From an uncultured Aeromonadaceae bacterium (GTDB lineage: Bacteria > Pseudomonadota > Gammaproteobacteria > Enterobacterales > Aeromonadaceae), in contig CAMFKP010000014.1 of NCBI GenBank assembly GCA_945957385.1, forward strand, positions 1-64,000: DNA of 64,000 nucleotides. Reading direction: 5' to 3'. The position numbers and the translations under genes are program-made. Under the pieces are notes generated by a model. It searched no databases and was not told the origin of the DNA. It saw only the letters and a program-made list of their open reading frames with translations. Shown piece by piece: positions 26,326 to 33,376 of this stretch. Numbering within the stretch: the first letter of the stretch is position 1; every line of letters begins with the position of its first letter.

Positions 26326-27333
26326 TTATCGCTTCTTGAGTAACTGGCTGATGGGGATTTTGTCGGTAAATTGCGTTGGTATCAGTACTTCATCTTTGCC
26401 TGCTGCATCGATCTCATAGCGCGAGTATTGCTTTACTTCGCACGTCTGGATCTCGTCGATGGGTTGTAAAAATGGGTTGATCTGGTCGGGATAAAACAGC
26501 GCAAAAGCCACGGCGATATGCTCGTGCTGAAGCGTCTCGGAATGAGCAGCCAGCGCCTGTTTCACCGATTCATCGAGCAGATGTTTGAGTCTTCGAATGC
26601 TGCCATGGCAGGATGCAAATAGCGCGAAAATGGTATGTTTGGCTTCCAGCTTGGGTGGTGTTGCAAAGGGCATCCGCCTGGCCAGCCCCATGACAAAGCG
26701 AACGAAACTCTCTGCATCTTCTGAAAGCTTGAAGAAGGGGATAGTTCTTCGCACCATGAGGCGCGAAGCCCACTGCGGCTCTTCGGCGATTTTTGCAGCC
26801 CATGGCATACCAACGAGCACAATCGGGATCTTGGCGGTTTCACTGATGTATTTGAGACGATTGGCGATCTGATTGCGTTTCTCGCGAGTCTTGTTTTCGA
26901 TCAACTCCTGAAATTCATCGATGATGATCAACTCGGTTTCACACCGCTTCAGGCATTTAATGAGTGCCTCGGTCAGGCTTTCTGCCGAGCTTCTGTGCAG
27001 ACGGTATTCGCTGCCCCATTGACCCAGATCCTTGAGTAGTTCGACCATGGTGGATTCGAGTGTCGGCTTACTCGGGATCCGGCTGACCAGTAGCGGTTTG
27101 CGAACAAAGCCCTGGCCACTTTGTTCGGGAGACTGGGCCATATAATGGCGGAGCAGGGAGGATTTGCCGGTTCCGGCATCACCTGTCAGCAGCATACAAA
27201 TCGGCTCACCGGCGAACTGCTTGTCATAGCGCAGGCGATCGAAATCATCCTGAATGATGCGAAGCAGCGGCGTTTCCACATAGCAGTCGATAAAAGATTT
27301 GAGCTTATCGGCATCGGTACTGGATAGCTCCAT
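26326..27333 (-). CDS. tnsC: TnsC, AAA+ regulator of transposition
   Basis: A 335-residue ATPase from ATG 27333, which overlaps the tnsB stop as TGATG; the longer frame from 27369 runs inside tnsB. Walker A is GDAGTGKS at 51-58, Walker B is ELIIIDEFQ with Asp139-Glu140. It forms an ATP-dependent ring on DNA, is recruited by TniQ-Cascade and in turn activates TnsAB. Third gene of the tnsABC operon, with xre 108 bp downstream. Confidence 0.96.
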   Translation of the reverse strand: MELSSTDADKLKSFIDCYVETPLLRIIQDDFDRLRYDKQFAGEPICMLLTGDAGTGKSSLLRHYMAQSPEQSGQGFVRKPLLVSRIPSKPTLESTMVELLKDLGQWGSEYRLHRSSAESLTEALIKCLKRCETELIIIDEFQELIENKTREKRNQIANRLKYISETAKIPIVLVGMPWAAKIAEEPQWASRLMVRRTIPFFKLSEDAESFVRFVMGLARRMPFATPPKLEAKHTIFALFASCHGSIRRLKHLLDESVKQALAAHSETLQHEHIAVAFALFYPDQINPFLQPIDEIQTCEVKQYSRYEIDAAGKDEVLIPTQFTDKIPISQLLKKR

Positions 27334-29225
27334 CAGTAGGGCTCCAGTTCCGAGGTGAAACTGTCCCAATCGTCTTCCAGCGGCAGCTGATCAGTCTTTG
27401 GCTGTACCGGGTTGTCGTTGGTATTTTCAGGTGTTTGGGTCGAGGACAAAAGGTTCGCAGCAGTCTGGCTGCCGATATCTCGGTATTTAGCTATTTTGTT
27501 AATCCCTTTAATATTGTGTTTCTTAAGTGTTTGACGGACTTCCGTCAGTTCCTTAATTATCCTACTTTCAATTTTCGCACGCGATATCGCTAAACTGACA
27601 ACATCTATTTTTTTTCCAATGAAATCACGGTGTAATTTCACATTGATCTTGTGAGCTTGTAAACTCAAGCCTCTTGTATAACCTTCTGAGTCAACACACG
27701 GAACTCGGATGTATTCGCCAATTTTATCTATAAAAACATATACATAAGATATATCCCTTGGATTTAGCTTTACAAGCACATACTGTTTTCCATCCGTTTT
27801 GCTCGGATACTTCATCCGATAGGATGCGAACTCTTCTGAATCATAACGCAGGTATAAGTGCTCCACTCCACCTCGTGTATGCTTACATCGGATGCACAGG
27901 CTCAAAATAACTTCTAGCTTTGCCATATCCTCTCCTGTAACTTTGGCGGGAGGCAATCTATCAAAGCCATATTGCCATGATAGTATTGGGATATAGCGGT
28001 GCCTGCTATCGGGTTCATAGTGGTAAATATCAATAATCCATTGGTGAAAGATTTCTAAAAAAACTGAAAACCGCATCACTGCATCTTTTTCGGGGTTATA
28101 TTCCCCTTTCTCTAGGTAATTAGAAAATGTCTTGCCGGGTATTGGGTCAATAAGCTTGCAATTGATCGTACGAAACATGCGCTCAATCATGGGCTTGAGC
28201 CATGGTTTTCTAACCGGGTTGTATTGAATATTGATCCCTAATTCCAGACAGGCCTGCTCCAGACTGTTGCTCCAGAATTCAACTCCGTTATCTACAACCA
28301 AAGTCTCTGGTTTACCATAGCAAGGCCATTCGTGTTCGATAACCGGGTATTTATCTTTGATATAGTTCTTTTGAGGAATGCTATTTAGTAAGGCGTTACG
28401 TACAGACTCATAACCTGGTTGGTTGAAATTGAGATTAAAGCCGACAACACAATGACTATAACAATCAATCAGTAGAGTCAGACAAGGACGCCCCAATGGA
28501 ACCAGTAACTCATCATCGAGCAGGATCAAGTCCAGTGGTGTATGGTCAATTTCGACCCTTTCCATAATCCGTGTTGGCCGCTTATGACTGCCAATAGCCT
28601 TGAATTGAGCATTAGCGAGATGCAATCCTTTTCTGCACTTCATGACTTGATAGGCTGGAAGCATTTTTATTCGGTCGTAGAAGGCTTTATAAGACAGAAT
28701 TTTAATTGGATTTTGAACAATGGTTTTATTTTCTAGTTCGACTTTGCTTTTGTACAGTTGATAGCTAGATGCTATGGATGGTTCTTCGTCGACCAAATAC
28801 TTATGAACGGCTTCCTCAAAGAATATTTCATCACTTAATGGTAGCCTACTTTGCGAATTCCCCTTGGCTTGATGCCTAGGTATGAGCGCAATTATTTTTT
28901 TCCCTTGCTGAATATAGTTCTTTCGCCATCGTGCAAGCGTGCGCCAGTTGGGTACCGGTGGCGGTAATATGGATGCTGCTTCGACAAGTAAAGGCGATAT
29001 ATTTTTTTCTGTCCAGCCCCCGATTAAACGCGCTTCAATCCATTGGAGATATTTAAGTCGGTGTAGTGCTTCATTCTTGAGTTCATCTGGAAAACTATCG
29101 AAAGTAGCAGATATTCCAGTTACAGTTGATTCACTGGGTGTAGAAGAGGCTGCTGGCTCAGGAAGGGCAAATTCATCCTCGAATAATCCAGATGGATGTT
29201 CACTACTTTGTTGTGCGCACATCAT
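27333..29225 (-). CDS. tnsB: TnsB, DDE transposase
   Basis: A 630-residue transposase. The catalytic triad is Asp227 (VEIDHTPLD), Asp312 (VVDNGVEF) and Glu348 (PMIERMF), with the expected 35-residue gap between the last two. N-terminal helix-turn-helix regions should bind the end repeats at 29888-29955. It cuts and joins the 3' ends of the element. The gene is AT-rich relative to the chromosome. It overlaps tnsA by ATGA and tnsC by one base. Confidence 0.97.
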   Translation of the reverse strand: MMCAQQSSEHPSGLFEDEFALPEPAASSTPSESTVTGISATFDSFPDELKNEALHRLKYLQWIEARLIGGWTEKNISPLLVEAASILPPPVPNWRTLARWRKNYIQQGKKIIALIPRHQAKGNSQSRLPLSDEIFFEEAVHKYLVDEEPSIASSYQLYKSKVELENKTIVQNPIKILSYKAFYDRIKMLPAYQVMKCRKGLHLANAQFKAIGSHKRPTRIMERVEIDHTPLDLILLDDELLVPLGRPCLTLLIDCYSHCVVGFNLNFNQPGYESVRNALLNSIPQKNYIKDKYPVIEHEWPCYGKPETLVVDNGVEFWSNSLEQACLELGINIQYNPVRKPWLKPMIERMFRTINCKLIDPIPGKTFSNYLEKGEYNPEKDAVMRFSVFLEIFHQWIIDIYHYEPDSRHRYIPILSWQYGFDRLPPAKVTGEDMAKLEVILSLCIRCKHTRGGVEHLYLRYDSEEFASYRMKYPSKTDGKQYVLVKLNPRDISYVYVFIDKIGEYIRVPCVDSEGYTRGLSLQAHKINVKLHRDFIGKKIDVVSLAISRAKIESRIIKELTEVRQTLKKHNIKGINKIAKYRDIGSQTAANLLSSTQTPENTNDNPVQPKTDQLPLEDDWDSFTSELEPY

Positions 29226-29845
29226 ATTGCCCAGACAACACTGGATAAGCCCATTTCCCGCTCAGTCAAGTCGCTGTGAATTAACCCTCTGGCCATCAGT
29301 GACAGGGTCGTTGCCAAGATTTCCTCTGGCGGAGCTCCTGTCGAACCAGATAGCTTCGCTAACGATACTCGTCCCAGTTGTCTCACTAAACCGAGCAACT
29401 GTATATGCAGGGGCGTAAAACTCTGAAAGCCAGAATAACGATGCAACAGTTTGAGATTGCCGAGGATGGGATCAACGCGGATTTGCCTCTCTGTTACCAG
29501 CTTCAATGGCGAGCGCAGCTCAATCGCCTTTTGCTGTTTAATTGGGAAGCGTTGGAGAAAATCAGGGGTCGCAACTTTAGCGCTGGGTTTGACTTCAATA
29601 AAGTAGGGATTGCCACGCTCATCAACGACCCGAAAATCTGGAGTATAGGGGCATTCACGATCTTCGAAGATGTAGTAATAGCCTTCTGGTTGAGCTTCGA
29701 ATGTTTTAACTGCAGGGGAGTATTCAAGATGAAAGCAGGTATCGAACTCTAGAGACGATTCTACTGTAAACACAGTGTTCATCTTGGCGCTGACGAATTT
29801 GAAGAGGTTCTTGACGCGGGAGTGCTTCAGGTGCCGACGATACAT
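29222..29845 (-). CDS. tnsA: TnsA, endonuclease for 5'-strand cuts
   Basis: A 207-residue restriction-like nuclease. Glu33 (SSLEFD), Asp70 (YTPDF) and Glu84-x-Lys86 (FIEVKP) form the catalytic set. With TnsA active the element should move by cut and paste, not by cointegrate formation. The start ATG 29845 follows GGAGG. A 9-bp inverted repeat sits just upstream. First gene of the operon next to the transposon end. Confidence 0.96.
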   Translation of the reverse strand: MYRRHLKHSRVKNLFKFVSAKMNTVFTVESSLEFDTCFHLEYSPAVKTFEAQPEGYYYIFEDRECPYTPDFRVVDERGNPYFIEVKPSAKVATPDFLQRFPIKQQKAIELRSPLKLVTERQIRVDPILGNLKLLHRYSGFQSFTPLHIQLLGLVRQLGRVSLAKLSGSTGAPPEEILATTLSLMARGLIHSDLTEREMGLSSVVWAI

Positions 29846-29854
29846 AGCGCCTCC

Positions 29855-29880
29855 AACCTGTAGTTGCTTTTCTACAGGTT
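29855..29880 (-). promoter_or_regulatory. Inverted repeat in front of tnsA
   Basis: Arms AACCTGTAG (29855-29863) and CTACAGGTT (29872-29880) are perfectly complementary across 8 bases. It lies between the innermost TnsB-like site and the tnsA ribosome site. It could be an operator or an RNA hairpin in the tnsABC leader. Confidence 0.5.
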
Positions 29881-29887
29881 TAGGCTA

Positions 29888-29955
29888 TGTCAACTTATGA
29901 TGCAAGTTTATGTCAGCTTTTGGTTCCACTATGTCAACTTATGGTTCCAACGACA
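29888..29955 (-). repeat. Transposon right end with three TnsB-binding repeats
   Basis: Three 19-bp repeats read on the plus strand: TGTCAACTTATGGTTCCAA (29932-29950), TGTCAGCTTTTGGTTCCAC (29911-29929) and TGTCAACTTATGATGCAAG (29888-29906), spaced 21 and 23 bp. The outermost bases are CGACA at 29951-29955, so the element begins TGTCG on the minus strand, as Tn7-like ends begin with TGT. TnsB should bind these sites and cut after 29955. Confidence 0.88.
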
Positions 29956-29960
29956 ATTGA
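29956..29960. other. Presumed 5-bp target-site duplication
   Basis: The bases ATTGA directly outside the ACA terminus. Tn7-like elements duplicate 5 bp. The second copy would flank the other end, outside the window, so this is a prediction. Confidence 0.5.
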
Positions 29961-29972
29961 TTTGCCAGAAAT

Positions 29973-30085
29973 GGTGGGGGCTCTGCCAGCCACATCCCGG
30001 CACTCGAAGGACTCGCCTTGGCTGCTACCTTCCGGTCCTGACCAGGTCGACGAGATTCCGATGCGGGAGGACCAACAGAGCCCCC
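29973..30085 (-). ncRNA. ffs: 4.5S RNA of the signal recognition particle
   Basis: A 113-nt gene whose ends pair (GGGGGCTCTG with CAGAGCCCCC). It carries the universal SRP core: the GGTCAGGACCGGAAGGTAGC segment with the GGAA tetraloop, followed by AGCCAAGG, and the CCGGGATGT region near the 3' side. It binds Ffh and targets membrane proteins. The gene is intact because insertion took place 12 bp beyond its 3' end. It contains the protospacer (30008-30039) of the CRISPR guide in the adjacent transposon. Confidence 0.97.
30008..30039 (-). other. Protospacer of the homing guide within ffs
   Basis: Read on the minus strand from 30039 to 30008. It agrees with spacer 2 at 27 of 32 positions. The mismatches are at 12, 15, 18, 24 and 30; all but position 15 are bases that Cascade flips out. 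The two bases before it are TC, a relaxed PAM compared with CC. The distance from its far end to the duplicated site is 47 bp. Confidence 0.93.
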
Positions 30086-30100
30086 ATAACAACGCCGGCG

Positions 30101-30129
30101 AGTCTACCTAGCCTGACCGGCAATTGCAA
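30101..30129 (-). promoter_or_regulatory. Promoter of ffs
   Basis: On the minus strand TTGCAA (30124-30129) and TAGACT (30101-30106) are separated by 17 bp. The -10 box ends 15 bp before the mature 5' end, leaving a short leader as expected for a trimmed 4.5S RNA precursor. Confidence 0.7.
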
Positions 30130-30179
30130 TCGCTTTACCGGTCAGCTGAGTTCAAGTGTCTGAAAACTCGACAAGTAGC

Positions 30180-30968
30180 TTACAAAAACAGGAACTTGAT
30201 GGCGATCAGCAGTTGCAGCACGGCAAAGCTGCGGCGCAACCAGAGACTGGGCAGGCGGTGTGCCAAGCGCGCGCCAAGGCGGGCGGTCAGGGTGCTGGTC
30301 AGCACTATGCCCAGCAGCGCTGGCCAGTAGACAAAACCGAAGGCGTGATCCGGCAGGGATGGTTCGTGCCAGCCGGAGTAGATGTAACTCAAGGTGGCGC
30401 TGATGGTCACCGGTATGCCACAGGCCGCCGAGACCGCAATCGCCTGCACCATGGGCACATGGCGCCAGCGCAGATAGGGGACAATCAGGGTTCCCCCACC
30501 GATGCCAAACAGCGCCGAGCTGACACCGATCACAGTGCCCACCAGCGGACGCTCCAGCCGTGAGACATGGGGATGTTTGCCCTGAGGTCGCCAATCACAC
30601 CAGATCTGCAGGGCCATGGTCAGCGCAAACAGGCCAATCAGTCGTTGTAACAATGTGGCACTGAGGCCGGCGGCGATATCGCCACCGAGCAGGGCACCGA
30701 TCACCATACCGGCCGAGAGTTGCAGGATCACCGGCCAGTCCATCTGCACTTTGGCCATGTGGGCGCGAACCGAACTCAGCGCGGTGAAGACGATGCAGGC
30801 CAGCGAGGTGCCGACCGCCAGATGGGTACTGATACTCGACGGCAGTCCCTGCAGGCCGTAACTCAGAAGCAGCAGTGGCACTATGATGAGCCCGCCACCG
30901 ATGCCAAACAGGCCGGCGAGAAAACCCGACAGCAGGCCGGTGGCCAGGTAGATAAGGATCAAGGTCAT
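30180..30968 (-). CDS. TauE/SafE (TSUP) family membrane permease
   Basis: A 262-residue integral membrane protein with about eight helices. It has the twin glycine-rich motifs of the family (LFGIGGGLIIVPLLL near residue 20 and LFGIGGGTLIVPYL near residue 150), showing the internal duplication. Family members export or import sulfite, sulfoacetate and related organosulfur anions. The substrate here cannot be told. It is transcribed towards ffs, and it lies downstream of the ArcD-like gene with 85 bp between. Confidence 0.88.
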   Translation of the reverse strand: MTLILIYLATGLLSGFLAGLFGIGGGLIIVPLLLLSYGLQGLPSSISTHLAVGTSLACIVFTALSSVRAHMAKVQMDWPVILQLSAGMVIGALLGGDIAAGLSATLLQRLIGLFALTMALQIWCDWRPQGKHPHVSRLERPLVGTVIGVSSALFGIGGGTLIVPYLRWRHVPMVQAIAVSAACGIPVTISATLSYIYSGWHEPSLPDHAFGFVYWPALLGIVLTSTLTARLGARLAHRLPSLWLRRSFAVLQLLIAIKFLFL

Positions 30969-31053
30969 GAGATGGGAACCATGATGAAACGTGGCCCGAT
31001 CCTAAGGGGCCGGGCCGCGGATGACAAGTCGCGACCCGGCGAGGCGTGGCCGG

Positions 31054-32490
31054 TTACCCCAGACTCAGGCTGCCGTGGCTGGCGAGCCACAGGGTCCACA
31101 GCGCGATGGCGCACAGCATCAGCGTCAGCGCCAGCTCCACCCGGTTCAGGCGCCGGGCACCATGCTGACGGCGGGCCAACCAGTAGATCAGGATCCCCGG
31201 TGCATACAGCAGGGTTACCAGCATCAGGTATTCCAGACCGGCGGCATAGACCAGCCAGAGGCCATACAGGGTGGCGATCAAGGCAATCGTCAGATCGCGG
31301 CGCCGGGCGCCGGCTTGCTGCTCGTAGCTGACACCGCTCCAGCTCAGGCGCACGCCGTAGGCTGCGGAGAAGACATAAGGCACCAGGGCGGCAGCGGTGG
31401 TGATGTTGACCAGCAGCAGGTAGGTACTCTGCTGGAACAGGATGATCAGCAGGAACAGCTGAATCATCAGGGTCGATGCCCAGAGAGCATGATGGGGCGC
31501 GCCGTTACGGTTTTCGGCGGCAAACCAGCTGGGGAACAGACCGGTCCGCGCGGCGATAAACGGCACTTCGCAGGCCATCATGGTCCAGCTTAAGAAGGCA
31601 CCACAGACCGAGATCATCATGCCGCCGTTGATCAACATGGCGCCCCAGGGGCCGACCACGCGCTCAAGGATGGCGGCGGTAGAGGGGTTCTTTAGCGCGG
31701 CCACTTCCGGTTGGGTCATCACCCCCAGCGCAAACAGGCTGACCATGACATACAGCGCCAGCGCACTGAGCAGCGCTATGATGGTGGCCTTGCCGACATC
31801 GCTGCGGCGCTCGGCACGGGCAGAGACGACGATGGCCCCCTCGATGCCGATGAACACCCAGAGGGTGATTTTCATCGTCGACTTGACCTGTTCCATCACG
31901 CTGCCGAGGCCGGCGGTGTTCTCGCCCCAGATATCCAGCGAAAACGTGGGCAGATGAAAGGCCAGCAGCAGGGCGACACACAGCACCACCAGCGGCACCA
32001 GCTTGGCGATGGTGGTGATGATGTTGACGAAGGCGGCCAGGCGGATGCCGCGCAGCACCAGCAGGTGCACGCACCAGATCAGCACCGAGCCCAGCGCAAT
32101 CGCCGCCGGTGTATTCCCTTCGCCCATCAGTATCTGTTGTGGGGTATCGACGAAGTAGCTCAGGGCGCTGCACAACACCACGACGTAGGAGACGTTGGCC
32201 AGCAGCTGGCAAATCCAGTAGCCCCAGGCGGCGTTAAAACCGATCAGACTGCCAAAACCGGCGCGGGCATAGGTGAAGATGCCACCATCCAGATCCGGAC
32301 GGCGCAGTGACAGAAACTGGTACACCAGCGCCAGACAGATCATGCCGAGACCAGTGATGACCCAACCGAGACTGATTGCGCCAACCTGTGCCTGGGCCGC
32401 AATGTTTTGCGGCAGGCTGAAGATGCCGGCGCCGACCATGGAGCTCAATACCAGCGCGATCAGGGCGCCCAGTCCGAGATTTTTCTTCAT
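31054..32490 (-). CDS. arcD: APC-family amino-acid antiporter, ArcD/YdgI-like
   Basis: A 478-residue, about 12-helix transporter. The N-terminal ALIALVLSSMVGAGIFSLPQ and later DGGIFTYARAGFG are typical of basic amino-acid/polyamine antiporters of the arginine:ornithine type. It would exchange arginine for ornithine in the arginine deiminase route, but arcABC genes are not next to it, so lysine or another amino acid is possible. A TATAGT-like -10 box lies upstream near 32565. Confidence 0.8.
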   Translation of the reverse strand: MKKNLGLGALIALVLSSMVGAGIFSLPQNIAAQAQVGAISLGWVITGLGMICLALVYQFLSLRRPDLDGGIFTYARAGFGSLIGFNAAWGYWICQLLANVSYVVVLCSALSYFVDTPQQILMGEGNTPAAIALGSVLIWCVHLLVLRGIRLAAFVNIITTIAKLVPLVVLCVALLLAFHLPTFSLDIWGENTAGLGSVMEQVKSTMKITLWVFIGIEGAIVVSARAERRSDVGKATIIALLSALALYVMVSLFALGVMTQPEVAALKNPSTAAILERVVGPWGAMLINGGMMISVCGAFLSWTMMACEVPFIAARTGLFPSWFAAENRNGAPHHALWASTLMIQLFLLIILFQQSTYLLLVNITTAAALVPYVFSAAYGVRLSWSGVSYEQQAGARRRDLTIALIATLYGLWLVYAAGLEYLMLVTLLYAPGILIYWLARRQHGARRLNRVELALTLMLCAIALWTLWLASHGSLSLG

Positions 32491-32730
32491 GCGTGTATTT
32501 TCATGCAGCTAGGTGAATGTGGAGTCATGCCAACCCGGGTATGACTCGGCGGAAGGCGCGCACTATATTGCTTAACTATTCCGTAATCAACGGAGATGGC
32601 GGCAATTAAATTCAGTTTACGTGAAAAAAACAGACGAAAGCTCGGCATGGCGTGCCGCATGGCACCAATTTGCATCTCTATGCACTATCTGGCGCGATTA
32701 GCCGGCGTTAGCGGCTCAGTCGCGCAGATG

Positions 32731-32754
32731 AAAATGCCGTCCAGAGGACGGCAT
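32731..32754 (-). terminator. Terminator after the YbjN gene
   Basis: Minus-strand stem ATGCCGTCC/GGACGGCAT with a 3-base loop followed by TTTTC, 23 bp after the stop of the YbjN-domain gene. Confidence 0.75.
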
Positions 32755-32776
32755 CAACAGGGCGCCAGCGGCGGAC

Positions 32777-33235
32777 TCAGTGCATGGCACTGCCGGGCGG
32801 AATGGCCTCGTCCGGCGGATTAAGAAAGCCCATCTGTTCGCACTCACCATACAGTTGCTGCGTGGCCTCGATCGTGGTGCGCATAAACAGATGCAACTGT
32901 TCGTCGGTCAGGCCGGCGGCGGTGGCCAGTGAATCGCAAATCATCAGCCGGGGCAGGTTGTCATCCACGACATCGACAAACACCTTCAGCGCGGGATAGT
33001 TCATGTTCAGACGCCCCAGATCAGCCACCAGCGGCAGCAGGGCGGTCGGACGGATCTCCAGCTCGGTGGTGAACATGATGCCGTCATTTTCCACAAACAA
33101 CCGACTCTCGAGCACCCCCTCCAGTGATTGCAGATCGACGACATGGATGCCGTGGCACTGATCGCACAGGTAGTGAGGGAACTGGCCCTGGCTCAGCCAG
33201 CGCATCACAACTTCAAAGCTCGGAACTATCATCAT
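32777..33235 (-). CDS. YbjN-domain protein
   Basis: A 152-residue soluble protein. The N-terminal region, with CDQCHGIHVVDLQ, and the C-terminal EATQQLYGECEQMGFLNPP match the YbjN family, which has a fold like type III secretion chaperones. In E. coli YbjN has been linked to stress tolerance and motility. The molecular role is unknown. It is monocistronic, with its own terminator. Confidence 0.75.
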   Translation of the reverse strand: MMIVPSFEVVMRWLSQGQFPHYLCDQCHGIHVVDLQSLEGVLESRLFVENDGIMFTTELEIRPTALLPLVADLGRLNMNYPALKVFVDVVDDNLPRLMICDSLATAAGLTDEQLHLFMRTTIEATQQLYGECEQMGFLNPPDEAIPPGSAMH

Positions 33236-33330
33236 CGCTCGGGTTCATGGTGAAAAAGACGCCGCAGTCTAAACCAAAAGCCGGGATCAATGAAGCCATC
33301 CCCGCCCGGCATGGCCAAGGTTGCGGCACG

Positions 33331-33357
33331 AAAAAGCCAGCACCGGCGTGCTGGCTT
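33331..33357 (-). terminator. Terminator of the mannanase gene
   Basis: Minus-strand stem AAGCCAGCAC/GTGCTGGCTT, 4-base loop, then TTTTT. It lies 20 bp after the mannanase stop. Confidence 0.82.
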
Positions 33358-33376
33358 TATTCCTGATGGCGCAGGG

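Larger units (their letters stand above)
1..29955. mobile_element. Type I-F3 CRISPR-associated Tn7-like transposon (left end outside window)
   Basis: The element is defined by tnsA-tnsB-tnsC beside an intact end at 29955, a tniQ-cas8/5-cas7-cas6 operon at 8062-13085 and a short CRISPR array at 7820-7967. No cas1, cas2 or cas3 is present, as is usual for transposon-borne I-F3 systems. The visible terminus reads TGTCGTTGG inwards on the minus strand and is followed by three repeated TnsB-like sites. No inverted partner end was found anywhere in 1-7800, so the other end should lie before position 1 and everything from 1 to 29955 is treated as cargo or core. The cargo is rich in defence genes. 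Insertion is just downstream of ffs. Confidence in the class is very high; the left limit is an inference. Confidence 0.93.
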
